Below, in pieces: positions 1 through 5,174 of a stretch of 5,309 nucleotides of DNA. Within the stretch, counting starts at the first letter, position 1. Each line of letters opens with the position of its first letter. Source of the DNA: CAZOKO01 sp964580455 (lineage in GTDB: Bacteria > Desulfobacterota > WTBG01); NCBI GenBank assembly GCA_964580455.1, contig CAZOKO010000128.1:1-5309 (forward strand), given 5' to 3'. The notes beneath the pieces were generated by a model. The model was not told the DNA's origin. It did no database searches and saw only the letters and a list, made by a program, of their open reading frames with translations. The translations under genes were made by a program, and so were the position numbers.

Positions 1-138
1 TATGCTCAAAGAGATATAAAATCACCCACACTCCTACACGATGACCCATTAAATTAAAGGAGTCTGCCCTCGAAAGTAGAAATTAACTTCTTTACCTGAT
101 GTTTCCGGAACCCTCCATCATTATTACAATATTTCATA
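1..138. other. left-edge intergenic stretch, no gene recognised
   Basis: This stretch lies downstream of the minus-strand iron-sulfur protein gene. I see no convincing reading frame on either strand. It holds an AAAGGAG-like string near 57-63 with no start codon at a useful distance. It also holds a short imperfect hairpin (TGATG at 97-101 pairing with CATCA at 116-120, enclosing TTCCGGAA). The hairpin has only five paired bases and no run of T on either strand, so I do not call it a terminator. The remote end of the repeat described at 139-186 may extend into this stretch, but I cannot define a boundary. Confidence 0.5.
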
Positions 139-186
139 CCAAAGATGAAGCACAACGCAGCATATGGACTTTTTGCGAAGCCGTCA
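139..186 (-). repeat. end of a dispersed intergenic repeat, overlapping a stop codon
   Basis: Read on the minus strand, this segment begins TGACGGCTTCGCAAAAAGTC and continues with a CTGCGTTGTGCTTCATC-like stretch. From memory, strings of the form TGA(C/T)GGCTTCGCAAAAAGTC followed by a GCGTTGYGCT-CATC stretch form the ends of dispersed, non-coding repeats common between genes in Desulfobacterota genomes. That recognition is recollection, not a search. Only one end is visible; I found no matching inverted copy in the window, so this is a solo end or a decayed element. Its first three bases are the TGA stop codon of the neighbouring iron-sulfur protein gene. Confidence 0.5.
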
Positions 187-1071
187 CTTTTTAAGCTGAC
201 TGACACCGCTCTCAGAAATCAGCTTGCTTAGGGAAAAAACTCGCATGGGTTCTTTAGATTTTTCCCTTATGAGGTTTACAGTCTTTTCTAAAATGTTTAA
301 AACACCATCTAGATCGGTATGCTCAGTTACTGTTTGAGCAATTTTAGGATGTCTGGCACCATATCCTCCCACCACCACTTTGTACCCCATCTCTTTAACA
401 CCAATAGCCGACTCGGGGCAGAACTCTTCACAACCAGCACAGCGGATACAGATAGCTTTATTAAAGGTTGGTAGATTATCCTTCATAGTAATTGCACCTA
501 AACTACAATAGCTTACACATTTTTCACATCCCGTGCATTTTTCAGGGATAAGTTCAACATCATATGAGCCTAGAATGCCAAAATCGGAAAAGTAAGGAGA
601 AACACAGGCATTGGTGCATCCTGCAACATTCACTCTGAATTCACAATGAGGCATGACTGCAGTGGTAGTGAGATCCATCATGAGGTCTGTTACTTTGAGC
701 GTTTTGAGTTTCTCTCGAATGGCCGGAATGAGTCTTTTCATATTGTCAATCTTTATATCAGAGGCAGCTCCATACTTACTGGGACACATCATAATGGTAA
801 AAAGTTCTTTGGATTCATCTTCAAAAAACTCTTCAGGCATCTCCATACCTTCTCCCTCTCCCTGAGCCATAGCCCTGAGCTTTCGCATAACATCACGGCC
901 TATTGCAAGATCGTAGCGTTTATCTGCTTCTGCCACAACCTCAGGAGTTACGCTGGAAAGACCCTTTTTCTTGGCCAGTCGTTCACATTCAAGTCTGGCA
1001 TACGAACTAAGCATGGGTGGAAGGGGAAGATTTTCCACAGCTTCTTCTGCTTCTTTAGTCCACTGAATCAT
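184..1071 (-). CDS. PCP_red-like / sulfite-reductase-like 2x[4Fe-4S] ferredoxin-domain protein
   Basis: The protein has 295 residues and no signal peptide or membrane segment, so it is probably cytoplasmic. Residues 3-52 (starting WTKEAEEAVENLPLPP, then YARLECERLAKKKG and TPEVVAEA) resemble the PCP_red domain, known as the C-terminal domain of the light-independent protochlorophyllide reductase B subunit. Residues 143-170 (NVAGCTNAC then DFGILG) resemble the siroheme/[4Fe-4S] motif of sulfite reductases, with C152-X3-C156. A ferredoxin domain follows, with two classical clusters: C179, C182, C185, C189 and C208, C211, C214, C218-Pro. After it comes VVVGGYGARHP (232-242), the strand-loop that closes the sulfite-reductase module in AsrC and DsrA/B-type proteins. 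The usual CX5C pair is absent; C96 and C143 are the only other candidate ligands. The protein is much shorter than a full siroheme reductase. A redox or electron-transfer role is inferred; substrate and siroheme binding are unknown. The ATG start is supported by a strong AAAAGGAGG six bases upstream. The gene appears monocistronic here and is divergent from the PBP gene. Its stop codon lies in a repeat end. Confidence 0.8.
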   Translation of the reverse strand: MIQWTKEAEEAVENLPLPPMLSSYARLECERLAKKKGLSSVTPEVVAEADKRYDLAIGRDVMRKLRAMAQGEGEGMEMPEEFFEDESKELFTIMMCPSKYGAASDIKIDNMKRLIPAIREKLKTLKVTDLMMDLTTTAVMPHCEFRVNVAGCTNACVSPYFSDFGILGSYDVELIPEKCTGCEKCVSYCSLGAITMKDNLPTFNKAICIRCAGCEEFCPESAIGVKEMGYKVVVGGYGARHPKIAQTVTEHTDLDGVLNILEKTVNLIREKSKEPMRVFSLSKLISESGVSQLKK

Positions 1072-1077
1072 ATCGAT

Positions 1078-1086
1078 CCTCCTTTT
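1078..1086 (-). promoter_or_regulatory. strong ribosome binding site of the iron-sulfur protein gene
   Basis: The minus strand reads AAAAGGAGG, a near-perfect Shine-Dalgarno sequence, six bases before the ATG at 1071. It fixes the start codon of the iron-sulfur protein and suggests good translation. It contrasts with the divergent PBP gene, which has no comparable site. Confidence 0.85.
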
Positions 1087-1124
1087 ACAAGTTAAGCTTT
1101 TGTCAAAACAAAACCACAGAGGTT

Positions 1125-1153
1125 AATATAGCAAAAAGAAAAAGATATTTAAA
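1125..1153 (-). promoter_or_regulatory. possible sigma70-type promoter of the iron-sulfur protein gene
   Basis: On the minus strand there is a TTTAAA hexamer (1148-1153), a 17-base spacer and a TATATT hexamer (1125-1130). The -10 match is reasonable and the -35 match is weak (4 of 6). Placement is sensible, about 50 bases upstream of the start codon. The region is AT-rich, so chance matches are likely. A degenerate ACCACAGAGG repeat fragment lies immediately downstream of the -10 box, inside the predicted leader. Confidence 0.25.
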
Positions 1154-1280
1154 GCCCTTATTTTCCTCTATATTTTAAATTTGGGAGAATCATGATAAAC
1201 TCATTTTAAAGGAAATGCCTCTCGATCTTTACAAAACCAGGGAGTTCATAGCGCAGCAGAGCCGCAACCAAAACAAATAT

Positions 1281-1460
1281 AACCACGAAGGGCACGAAGA
1301 AACACGAAGAATGAAACCAAACTGTGCTAAAAAAACACGATGTTTCAGGTTAGTAGTACAGAGTTTTTTAAATATATGTTCTTCTTATTTCGTCAAGATT
1401 ATTTTCTACCCCACATCATAAATTTTGTATAGGGTTTACTTTTATCCATCTTTGTGGTTT
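1281..1460. repeat. CACGAAG-type dispersed repeat element with inverted ends
   Basis: The left part carries three CACGAAG units at 1284-1290, 1293-1299 and 1303-1309, spaced 9 and 10 bases apart. The right end carries CTTTGTGGTTT at 1450-1460, whose reverse complement matches the left end (1280-1290) at 9 of 11 positions. The element is therefore about 180 bp, bounded by imperfect inverted repeats; the right arm is more decayed than the left. From memory, AACCACGAAGGNCACGAAG strings are widespread in intergenic regions of many environmental bacteria and archaea and are often mistranslated as NHEGHEE peptides. No transposase is present, so any mobility would need help in trans. The preceding bases (1242-1280, ending CAGAGCCGCAACCAAAAC) may belong to the same composite, but I am less sure. 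Confidence 0.6.
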
Positions 1461-1467
1461 AATTCTT

Positions 1468-1484
1468 TGCATTATTTTAATGCA
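1468..1484. promoter_or_regulatory. perfect 17-base inverted repeat upstream of the PBP gene, possible operator
   Basis: TGCATTA, a three-base TTT centre, then TAATGCA form a perfect 7-bp dyad. It ends 42 bases before the likely ATG of the PBP gene and just after the right end of the repeat element. The size and symmetry suit a site for a dimeric helix-turn-helix regulator. It is too AT-rich and lacks a T-run to be a good terminator. No regulator gene is in the window, so the operator role is inference only. Confidence 0.35.
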
Positions 1485-1526
1485 GAAGATGATGGACCTA
1501 ATATAACTGCATTAATAAAATCCACT

Positions 1527-3551
1527 ATGATGACCCCAAAAACACAAATGTCTCCTCCCAAAAAATCAAACAAAACGAGAAAAATGTGGTGGGTGATTTC
1601 TTTTGTCATCCTCTTTTTGCTGGCTATACCAGCTATTCTTGCAGTAGGAACCTATATCTATTTCAGTTATGACCTTCCCCGTTTGACTTCAGTTGAAGAC
1701 TACACACCCAAGACAGTTACCCAGGTTTTTTCGGAAAATGGAGATGTAATAGCAGAGTTTTTTGTAGAAAAGCGCTATCTTATTCCTATAGAAGAGATGC
1801 CAGCTACCCTCGTACGGGCATTTATCTCATCAGAAGATGCCCGATTTTTTGAACACCAGGGAATCGACCTCCTGAGCATCCTTCGTGCTCTCATTAAAAA
1901 CATTGAATCAATGGATATCATACAGGGTGGGAGCACTATTACTCAACAGATTACCAAATCATTACTCCTCTCTCCTGAGAAGAGTTACTCTAGAAAAATC
2001 AAAGAGGCTATCCTGGCCCGAAGGATTGAAAACTCCCTCAGTAAAAGGGATATCCTCACTATCTACCTCAATCAAATCTATCTGGGCCACAGGTCTTATG
2101 GAGTGGAAGCTGCAGCACTGACCTATTTTGGCAAACATGCATCCGAACTGAATTTAGCCGAATCAGCTGTTCTCGCCGGTCTTCCTAAAGCGCCGAGTGC
2201 TTACTCTCCAATACGTCATCCACTTAAAGCCAAAAAACGCCAACGCTATGTTTTACAGAGAATGGTTCAAAGGGGGTATATCACGAAGGATGAAGCTAAA
2301 GAGGCTTCAGATATGCCTTTAAACATCACCCCTCCTGAAAATAAAAATATAAAAGTAGCTCCTTATTTTACTGAACATTTACGGCAATATTTAGAAAACA
2401 TCTATGGTACTGACTCACTTTATGGGGAGGGGTTAAAGGTTTATACCCCCTTAAACCTGTTTATGCAAAAATCCGCTCAAAGAGCAGTAGAATCAGGTCT
2501 CAAGGATTTCGAGTCAAGAGAAGGCTGCCAGGAAGGTGGAACAAGAGTTCAAGGTGCTCTGGTCGCTATGGAGCCGAAAACCGGCCACATAAAAGCACTC
2601 GTAGGGGGGGTAAACTTTCTTGAGAATCAGTTTAACCGTGCTATCCAGGCCCGCCGTCAACTTGGATCAGCCTTCAAGCCCATTGTCTATGCAGCTGCAC
2701 TGGACAAGGGTTATGCAACAACTACCATCATCATCGACTCACCCCTTATCTTCAAAATAAAATCTGACAAGGAGTTCTGGGAACCCAGAAATTACGACCT
2801 GGAATTTAAAGGTCCCATTACTTTAAGAAAGGCACTCAGCTATTCTCGGAACATTATAACTATAAAGATTTTACAGGACATCGGTATAGACTACACAATC
2901 AACTATGCAAGACAACTGGGAATCAATGCCCCATTAAGCCGTGATCTCTCACTGGCTTTAGGTTCATCCGGGGTGTCTCTCCTGGAAATCACTCGAGCCT
3001 ATTCAGCCTTTGTCAATCAGGGATTTAAGGTAGAACCTATCTTTATCACAAAGATTACTGATCGCAATGGCAACGTCCTGGAGGAAAACAAACCCAGATT
3101 GGCCCAAGCCATAAGTCCTCAAACTTCTTACATCATGACCAGCCTGCTTAAAAGTGTGGTAGAAGAAGGAACTGGCAGGAAAGTAAAAGCTCTTCACCGT
3201 CCCTGTGCAGGTAAAACGGGAACCACTAATGATGTAAGGGATGCATGGTTTATTGGTTTCACACCAGATATCATTGCAGGAACCTGGGTTGGCTTTGACA
3301 ATGAAAAACCTCTGGGGAAACACGAAACCGGTGCTGTGGCAGCAAGTCCTATCTGGTTAAGTTTCATGCAGGAAGTATTGGAGGGAATTCCTAAAAAAAC
3401 TTTTTCCATCCCTGAGGGAATCATCTTCGTTAAAATTGATCCTGAGACCGGTAAACCTCCTACTCCCCAATCTCAGAAAATCATATTTGAATGTTTCAAA
3501 GAAGAAATCCCACACGAAACATTACAGGACAAAGAAAGTGTTGAGGGATGA
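1527..3551 (+). CDS. bifunctional class A penicillin-binding protein (PBP1A family)
   Basis: The protein polymerises glycan strands from lipid II and cross-links their peptides in the periplasm, anchored in the inner membrane. From the ATG at 1527 it has 674 residues: a basic cytoplasmic N-terminus, one membrane segment (about 21-46), a GT51 glycosyltransferase domain (about 60-235) and a transpeptidase domain (about 340-610). GT51 motifs are EDARFFEHQGID with catalytic Glu103, GGSTITQQ (134-141) and KIKE with Glu160. Transpeptidase motifs are SAFK (Ser381 nucleophile, Lys384), SRN (440-442) and KTGT (563-566). The loop before the active serine reads RQLGSAFKP, where RQPGSAFKP is usual. It is compact for the family, with a short interdomain linker. 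The frame stays open to a TTG at 1425, but that extension is encoded largely by the repeat end and is unlikely to be translated. ATGs at 1530 and 1548 are alternatives. No clear Shine-Dalgarno precedes any of them, so the start is uncertain. The gene is convergent with the folate gene. mrcA is a possible name, but I leave the symbol blank because paralogues are common. Confidence 0.93.
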   Translation: MMTPKTQMSPPKKSNKTRKMWWVISFVILFLLAIPAILAVGTYIYFSYDLPRLTSVEDYTPKTVTQVFSENGDVIAEFFVEKRYLIPIEEMPATLVRAFISSEDARFFEHQGIDLLSILRALIKNIESMDIIQGGSTITQQITKSLLLSPEKSYSRKIKEAILARRIENSLSKRDILTIYLNQIYLGHRSYGVEAAALTYFGKHASELNLAESAVLAGLPKAPSAYSPIRHPLKAKKRQRYVLQRMVQRGYITKDEAKEASDMPLNITPPENKNIKVAPYFTEHLRQYLENIYGTDSLYGEGLKVYTPLNLFMQKSAQRAVESGLKDFESREGCQEGGTRVQGALVAMEPKTGHIKALVGGVNFLENQFNRAIQARRQLGSAFKPIVYAAALDKGYATTTIIIDSPLIFKIKSDKEFWEPRNYDLEFKGPITLRKALSYSRNIITIKILQDIGIDYTINYARQLGINAPLSRDLSLALGSSGVSLLEITRAYSAFVNQGFKVEPIFITKITDRNGNVLEENKPRLAQAISPQTSYIMTSLLKSVVEEGTGRKVKALHRPCAGKTGTTNDVRDAWFIGFTPDIIAGTWVGFDNEKPLGKHETGAVAASPIWLSFMQEVLEGIPKKTFSIPEGIIFVKIDPETGKPPTPQSQKIIFECFKEEIPHETLQDKESVEG

Positions 3552-3603
3552 GTAATGGGTGAATAGTAAAGGGAGATGAGTTGCGCGTTACGGGTTCCGT
3601 GTT
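3549..3603. repeat. low-complexity spacer with degenerate GTTNCGN heptamer repeats
   Basis: After the PBP stop codon comes purine-rich simple sequence (GATGAGTAATGGGTGAATAG and similar). It is followed by three tandem degenerate heptamers, GTTGCGC (3580-3586), GTTACGG (3587-3593) and GTTCCGT (3594-3600), plus a partial GTT. I recall tandem GTTGCGG-like heptamers next to GTGA/GTAAT-rich sequence as a recurring intergenic pattern in environmental bacterial genomes. No coding function is visible. The PBP stop codon (3549-3551) sits at its left edge. Confidence 0.4.
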
Positions 3604-3651
3604 AAGAAATAATTCTTGTGAGAAGAGAGTTTTTAGGAAGTTTATTTCTTA
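3603..3651. terminator. possible bidirectional terminator between convergent genes
   Basis: TAAGAAATAA (3603-3612) and TTATTTCTTA (3642-3651) are perfect 10-base inverted complements separated by 29 bases. The right arm covers the stop codon of the folate gene. The location between two converging genes suits a terminator. However, the stem is almost all A-T pairs, the loop is long and there is no clear T-run after either arm, so the call is weak. No better terminator is visible in this gap. Confidence 0.25.
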
Positions 3652-4244
3652 CATCGAATAACCCTTTCCTCCGTAATGATTATATCAACTGGCTCATCAT
3701 GACCACTCTCAACAGGAACTTCCTCAACCATCTGCAGTTCAAAGGCTAAAGCCACAGAAGGTCTCCTTTCCTGCACAGATTTAAGGAGACTATCATAGAA
3801 ACCACCTCCATATCCTATCCTGTACCCTTTTTGATCAAAGACTGCACCCGGGACAATAACAAGATCAATCTCTTCTAAAGCCACTGGTCTTATGCATTCT
3901 GGTTTTGGCTCTAAAATCCCCCAGGTGCCTGGAGCTAGATCGGCTGTATAATCTACAATACGGGACAGCTTTAATCTTCTATTAGCAAGATCGGTGATAG
4001 GAACAACCACTGCTTTCCCGAGAGACAAGGCTTCCCTGATCATAGTCCCGGTAAGCACTTCACTTTTAAAAGAAACATAAAATGCTAAAGTCCTGGCTGT
4101 AACAAACTCTGGAAGAAAAAAAAGGCGGGAATGAATGGATTTACTATTCTTCCCTCTCTCTTCTAAAGACAGGGTATCTCTTAGGGCAAGAATTTTTTTT
4201 CGCAGTTCTTTTTTTTTATTCCTAACATCCTCAGGCATACCCAT
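3642..4244 (-). CDS. 5-formyltetrahydrofolate cyclo-ligase
   Basis: This cytoplasmic enzyme (5,10-methenyltetrahydrofolate synthetase, EC 6.3.3.2) uses ATP to convert 5-formyl-THF to 5,10-methenyl-THF, returning a stored or inhibitory folate to the one-carbon pool. At 200 residues it has the normal family length. Visible motifs are the N-terminal basic KKELRKKILALRD (11-23), YVSFKSEV with Glu62 for folate binding, VPGAVFD (131-137), the hallmark RIGYGGGFYD nucleotide loop (142-151) and HDEPVD (182-187). The start at 4244 lies 12 bases after the ilvE stop, with a weak GAGAGTGAG as ribosome binding site; a second ATG at 4238 (Met3) is possible. The tight spacing suggests co-transcription with ilvE, perhaps with translational coupling. 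Codons 9-17 carry runs of nine and eight A in the mRNA, an unusual pair of homopolymers near the start. Names used for this family include fau/ygfA. Confidence 0.93.
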   Translation of the reverse strand: MGMPEDVRNKKKELRKKILALRDTLSLEERGKNSKSIHSRLFFLPEFVTARTLAFYVSFKSEVLTGTMIREALSLGKAVVVPITDLANRRLKLSRIVDYTADLAPGTWGILEPKPECIRPVALEEIDLVIVPGAVFDQKGYRIGYGGGFYDSLLKSVQERRPSVALAFELQMVEEVPVESGHDEPVDIIITEERVIRCKK

Positions 4245-4256
4245 CCGATCTCACTC

Positions 4257-5174
4257 TCAGACATAGCTCAACCATTCCTTATACTTTTCTTCCTTTCCTT
4301 GAACTGCATCAAAATAAGTACTCTGGATAGTCTCAGTTATTGGTCCTCTTTTACCTTCACCAATTTTTCGATCATCCACTTCCCTGATGGGTGTAATCTC
4401 AGCTGCAGTACCGGTAAAAAAAGCCTCGTCAGCAACATAGAGCTCATCACGGGTAAATTTCTGCTCAATCACTTTCATCCCCTTGTCATTAGCAATAGTA
4501 ATAACAGCATCCCTGGTAATCCCCTTAAGAATAGAGGTCGGAGGGGGAGTTTTAATCACATCATCTTCAACCATAAAAATGTTCTCACCACTCGCTTCAC
4601 AAATGTATCCCTCCGTATCCAGGAGAAGAGCTTCGTCATAACCCATGGCTGTTACTTCCTTCTTAGCCAAAATGGAATTTACATAACTCCCACAGATCTT
4701 AGCCTTGGTCATGTAAACATTCACATGATGGCGCGTGAAGGATGAGACCTTAACTCGAATTCCTTTCCTTAATCCCTCCTCTCCCAGATAGGCTCCCCAG
4801 GGCCAACAAGCAATAGCAACCCTTACGGGATAATCTTTAACATAAAGACCCATTTCCCCATCGCCAATATAGACGATAGGCCTGATGTAACCCTTACTCA
4901 GCTTATTGACCTTCAAAATATCTTTAACAACCTGACATATCTCTTCCCGGCTATAGGGAATGGTAATCTGAGAAATCTGCGCAGAATTAAAGAGGCGATC
5001 AATATGTTCCCCCAACCTGAAAACTGCTGATTTTCCATCCTGGCCTTGATAGCATCGTATTCCCTCAAAGACACCAAGTCCGTAGTGAAGTGTATGGGTG
5101 AGAATGTGGATTTGAGCTTTATCCCAATCTACCATTTCCCCATCCATCCAGATTTTTTCAACTTTTTGAATCAT
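4257..5174 (-). CDS. ilvE: branched-chain amino acid aminotransferase
   Basis: This PLP-dependent fold-type IV transaminase interconverts leucine, isoleucine and valine with their 2-oxo acids using glutamate/2-oxoglutarate (EC 2.6.1.42). It is the last step of branched-chain amino acid synthesis and acts in the cytoplasm. The 305 residues can be followed along the E. coli enzyme almost without gaps. Matching features are YGLGVFEGIRCY (31-42), Arg60 in the phosphate-binding region, Arg98, PLP lysine Lys159 in TKAKICGSY, Tyr164, EASGENIF (193-200) with Glu193 facing the pyridine nitrogen, KGITRD (217-222) and GTAAEI (255-260) with Thr257. Residues after Lys159 are Ile-Cys-Gly where Ala/Val-Gly/Ser-Gly is more usual; this should not affect function. 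The ATG is preceded by AGGAAAGG at nine bases. It is the first gene of a probable two-gene unit with the folate enzyme. D-amino acid transaminase and aminodeoxychorismate lyase are related families, but the length and motifs favour IlvE. Confidence 0.95.
   Translation of the reverse strand: MIQKVEKIWMDGEMVDWDKAQIHILTHTLHYGLGVFEGIRCYQGQDGKSAVFRLGEHIDRLFNSAQISQITIPYSREEICQVVKDILKVNKLSKGYIRPIVYIGDGEMGLYVKDYPVRVAIACWPWGAYLGEEGLRKGIRVKVSSFTRHHVNVYMTKAKICGSYVNSILAKKEVTAMGYDEALLLDTEGYICEASGENIFMVEDDVIKTPPPTSILKGITRDAVITIANDKGMKVIEQKFTRDELYVADEAFFTGTAAEITPIREVDDRKIGEGKRGPITETIQSTYFDAVQGKEEKYKEWLSYV

Larger units (their letters stand above)
1072..1526. other. divergent intergenic region between the iron-sulfur protein and PBP genes
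   Basis: This 455-base AT-rich region separates two divergently transcribed genes. From left to right it contains the strong ribosome binding site and possible promoter of the iron-sulfur gene, a degenerate ACCACAGAGG fragment (1114-1122), an AT-rich stretch with nothing recognisable (about 1154-1280), the CACGAAG element, a perfect inverted repeat (1468-1484), and a TATAAC hexamer (1502-1507) that could be a -10 box for the PBP gene but lacks a matching -35. An open frame at 1215-1421 exists but reads through the repeat and is not credible as a gene. Confidence 0.55.

Noticed and set aside
97..120. Hairpin TGATG/CATCA as a terminator of the iron-sulfur gene
   Set aside because: The stem has only five pairs, the loop is long and there is no T-run on the transcribed side.
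646..1095. 149-codon plus-strand frame opposite the iron-sulfur protein gene, and a shorter overlapping frame at 653-865
   Set aside because: Both are antisense shadows of a gene with clear domains, and their composition is low-complexity with no recognisable motifs.
1192..1209. Mini-frame ATG ATA AAC TCA TTT TAA preceded by GGGAG
   Set aside because: Five codons only, with no regulatory structure or downstream gene in a position to be controlled by it; likely chance.
1284..1309. CRISPR-like array of CACGAAG units
   Set aside because: The units are 7 bases with 2-3 base gaps; there are no spacers of CRISPR length and no cas genes.
1215..1421. 68-codon plus-strand open frame containing an NHEGHEETRR stretch
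   Set aside because: That peptide is the translation of the CACGAAG repeat. Its AAGGA lies directly against the ATG, which is too close for a ribosome binding site, and the remaining sequence resembles no protein I know.
1425..1526. 34-residue N-terminal extension of the PBP from a TTG start
   Set aside because: It is encoded partly by the right end of the repeat element, has no ribosome binding site and does not look like PBP sequence.
1885..2121. 78-codon frame inside the PBP gene
   Set aside because: It is an out-of-frame shadow of the conserved GT51 domain.
3003..3424. Two minus-strand frames (106 and 76 codons) opposite the PBP transpeptidase domain
   Set aside because: They are antisense shadows of strongly conserved coding sequence, with no motifs of their own.
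4299..4745. 148-codon plus-strand frame opposite ilvE
   Set aside because: It is an antisense shadow of the IlvE frame, whose catalytic residues are all accounted for.
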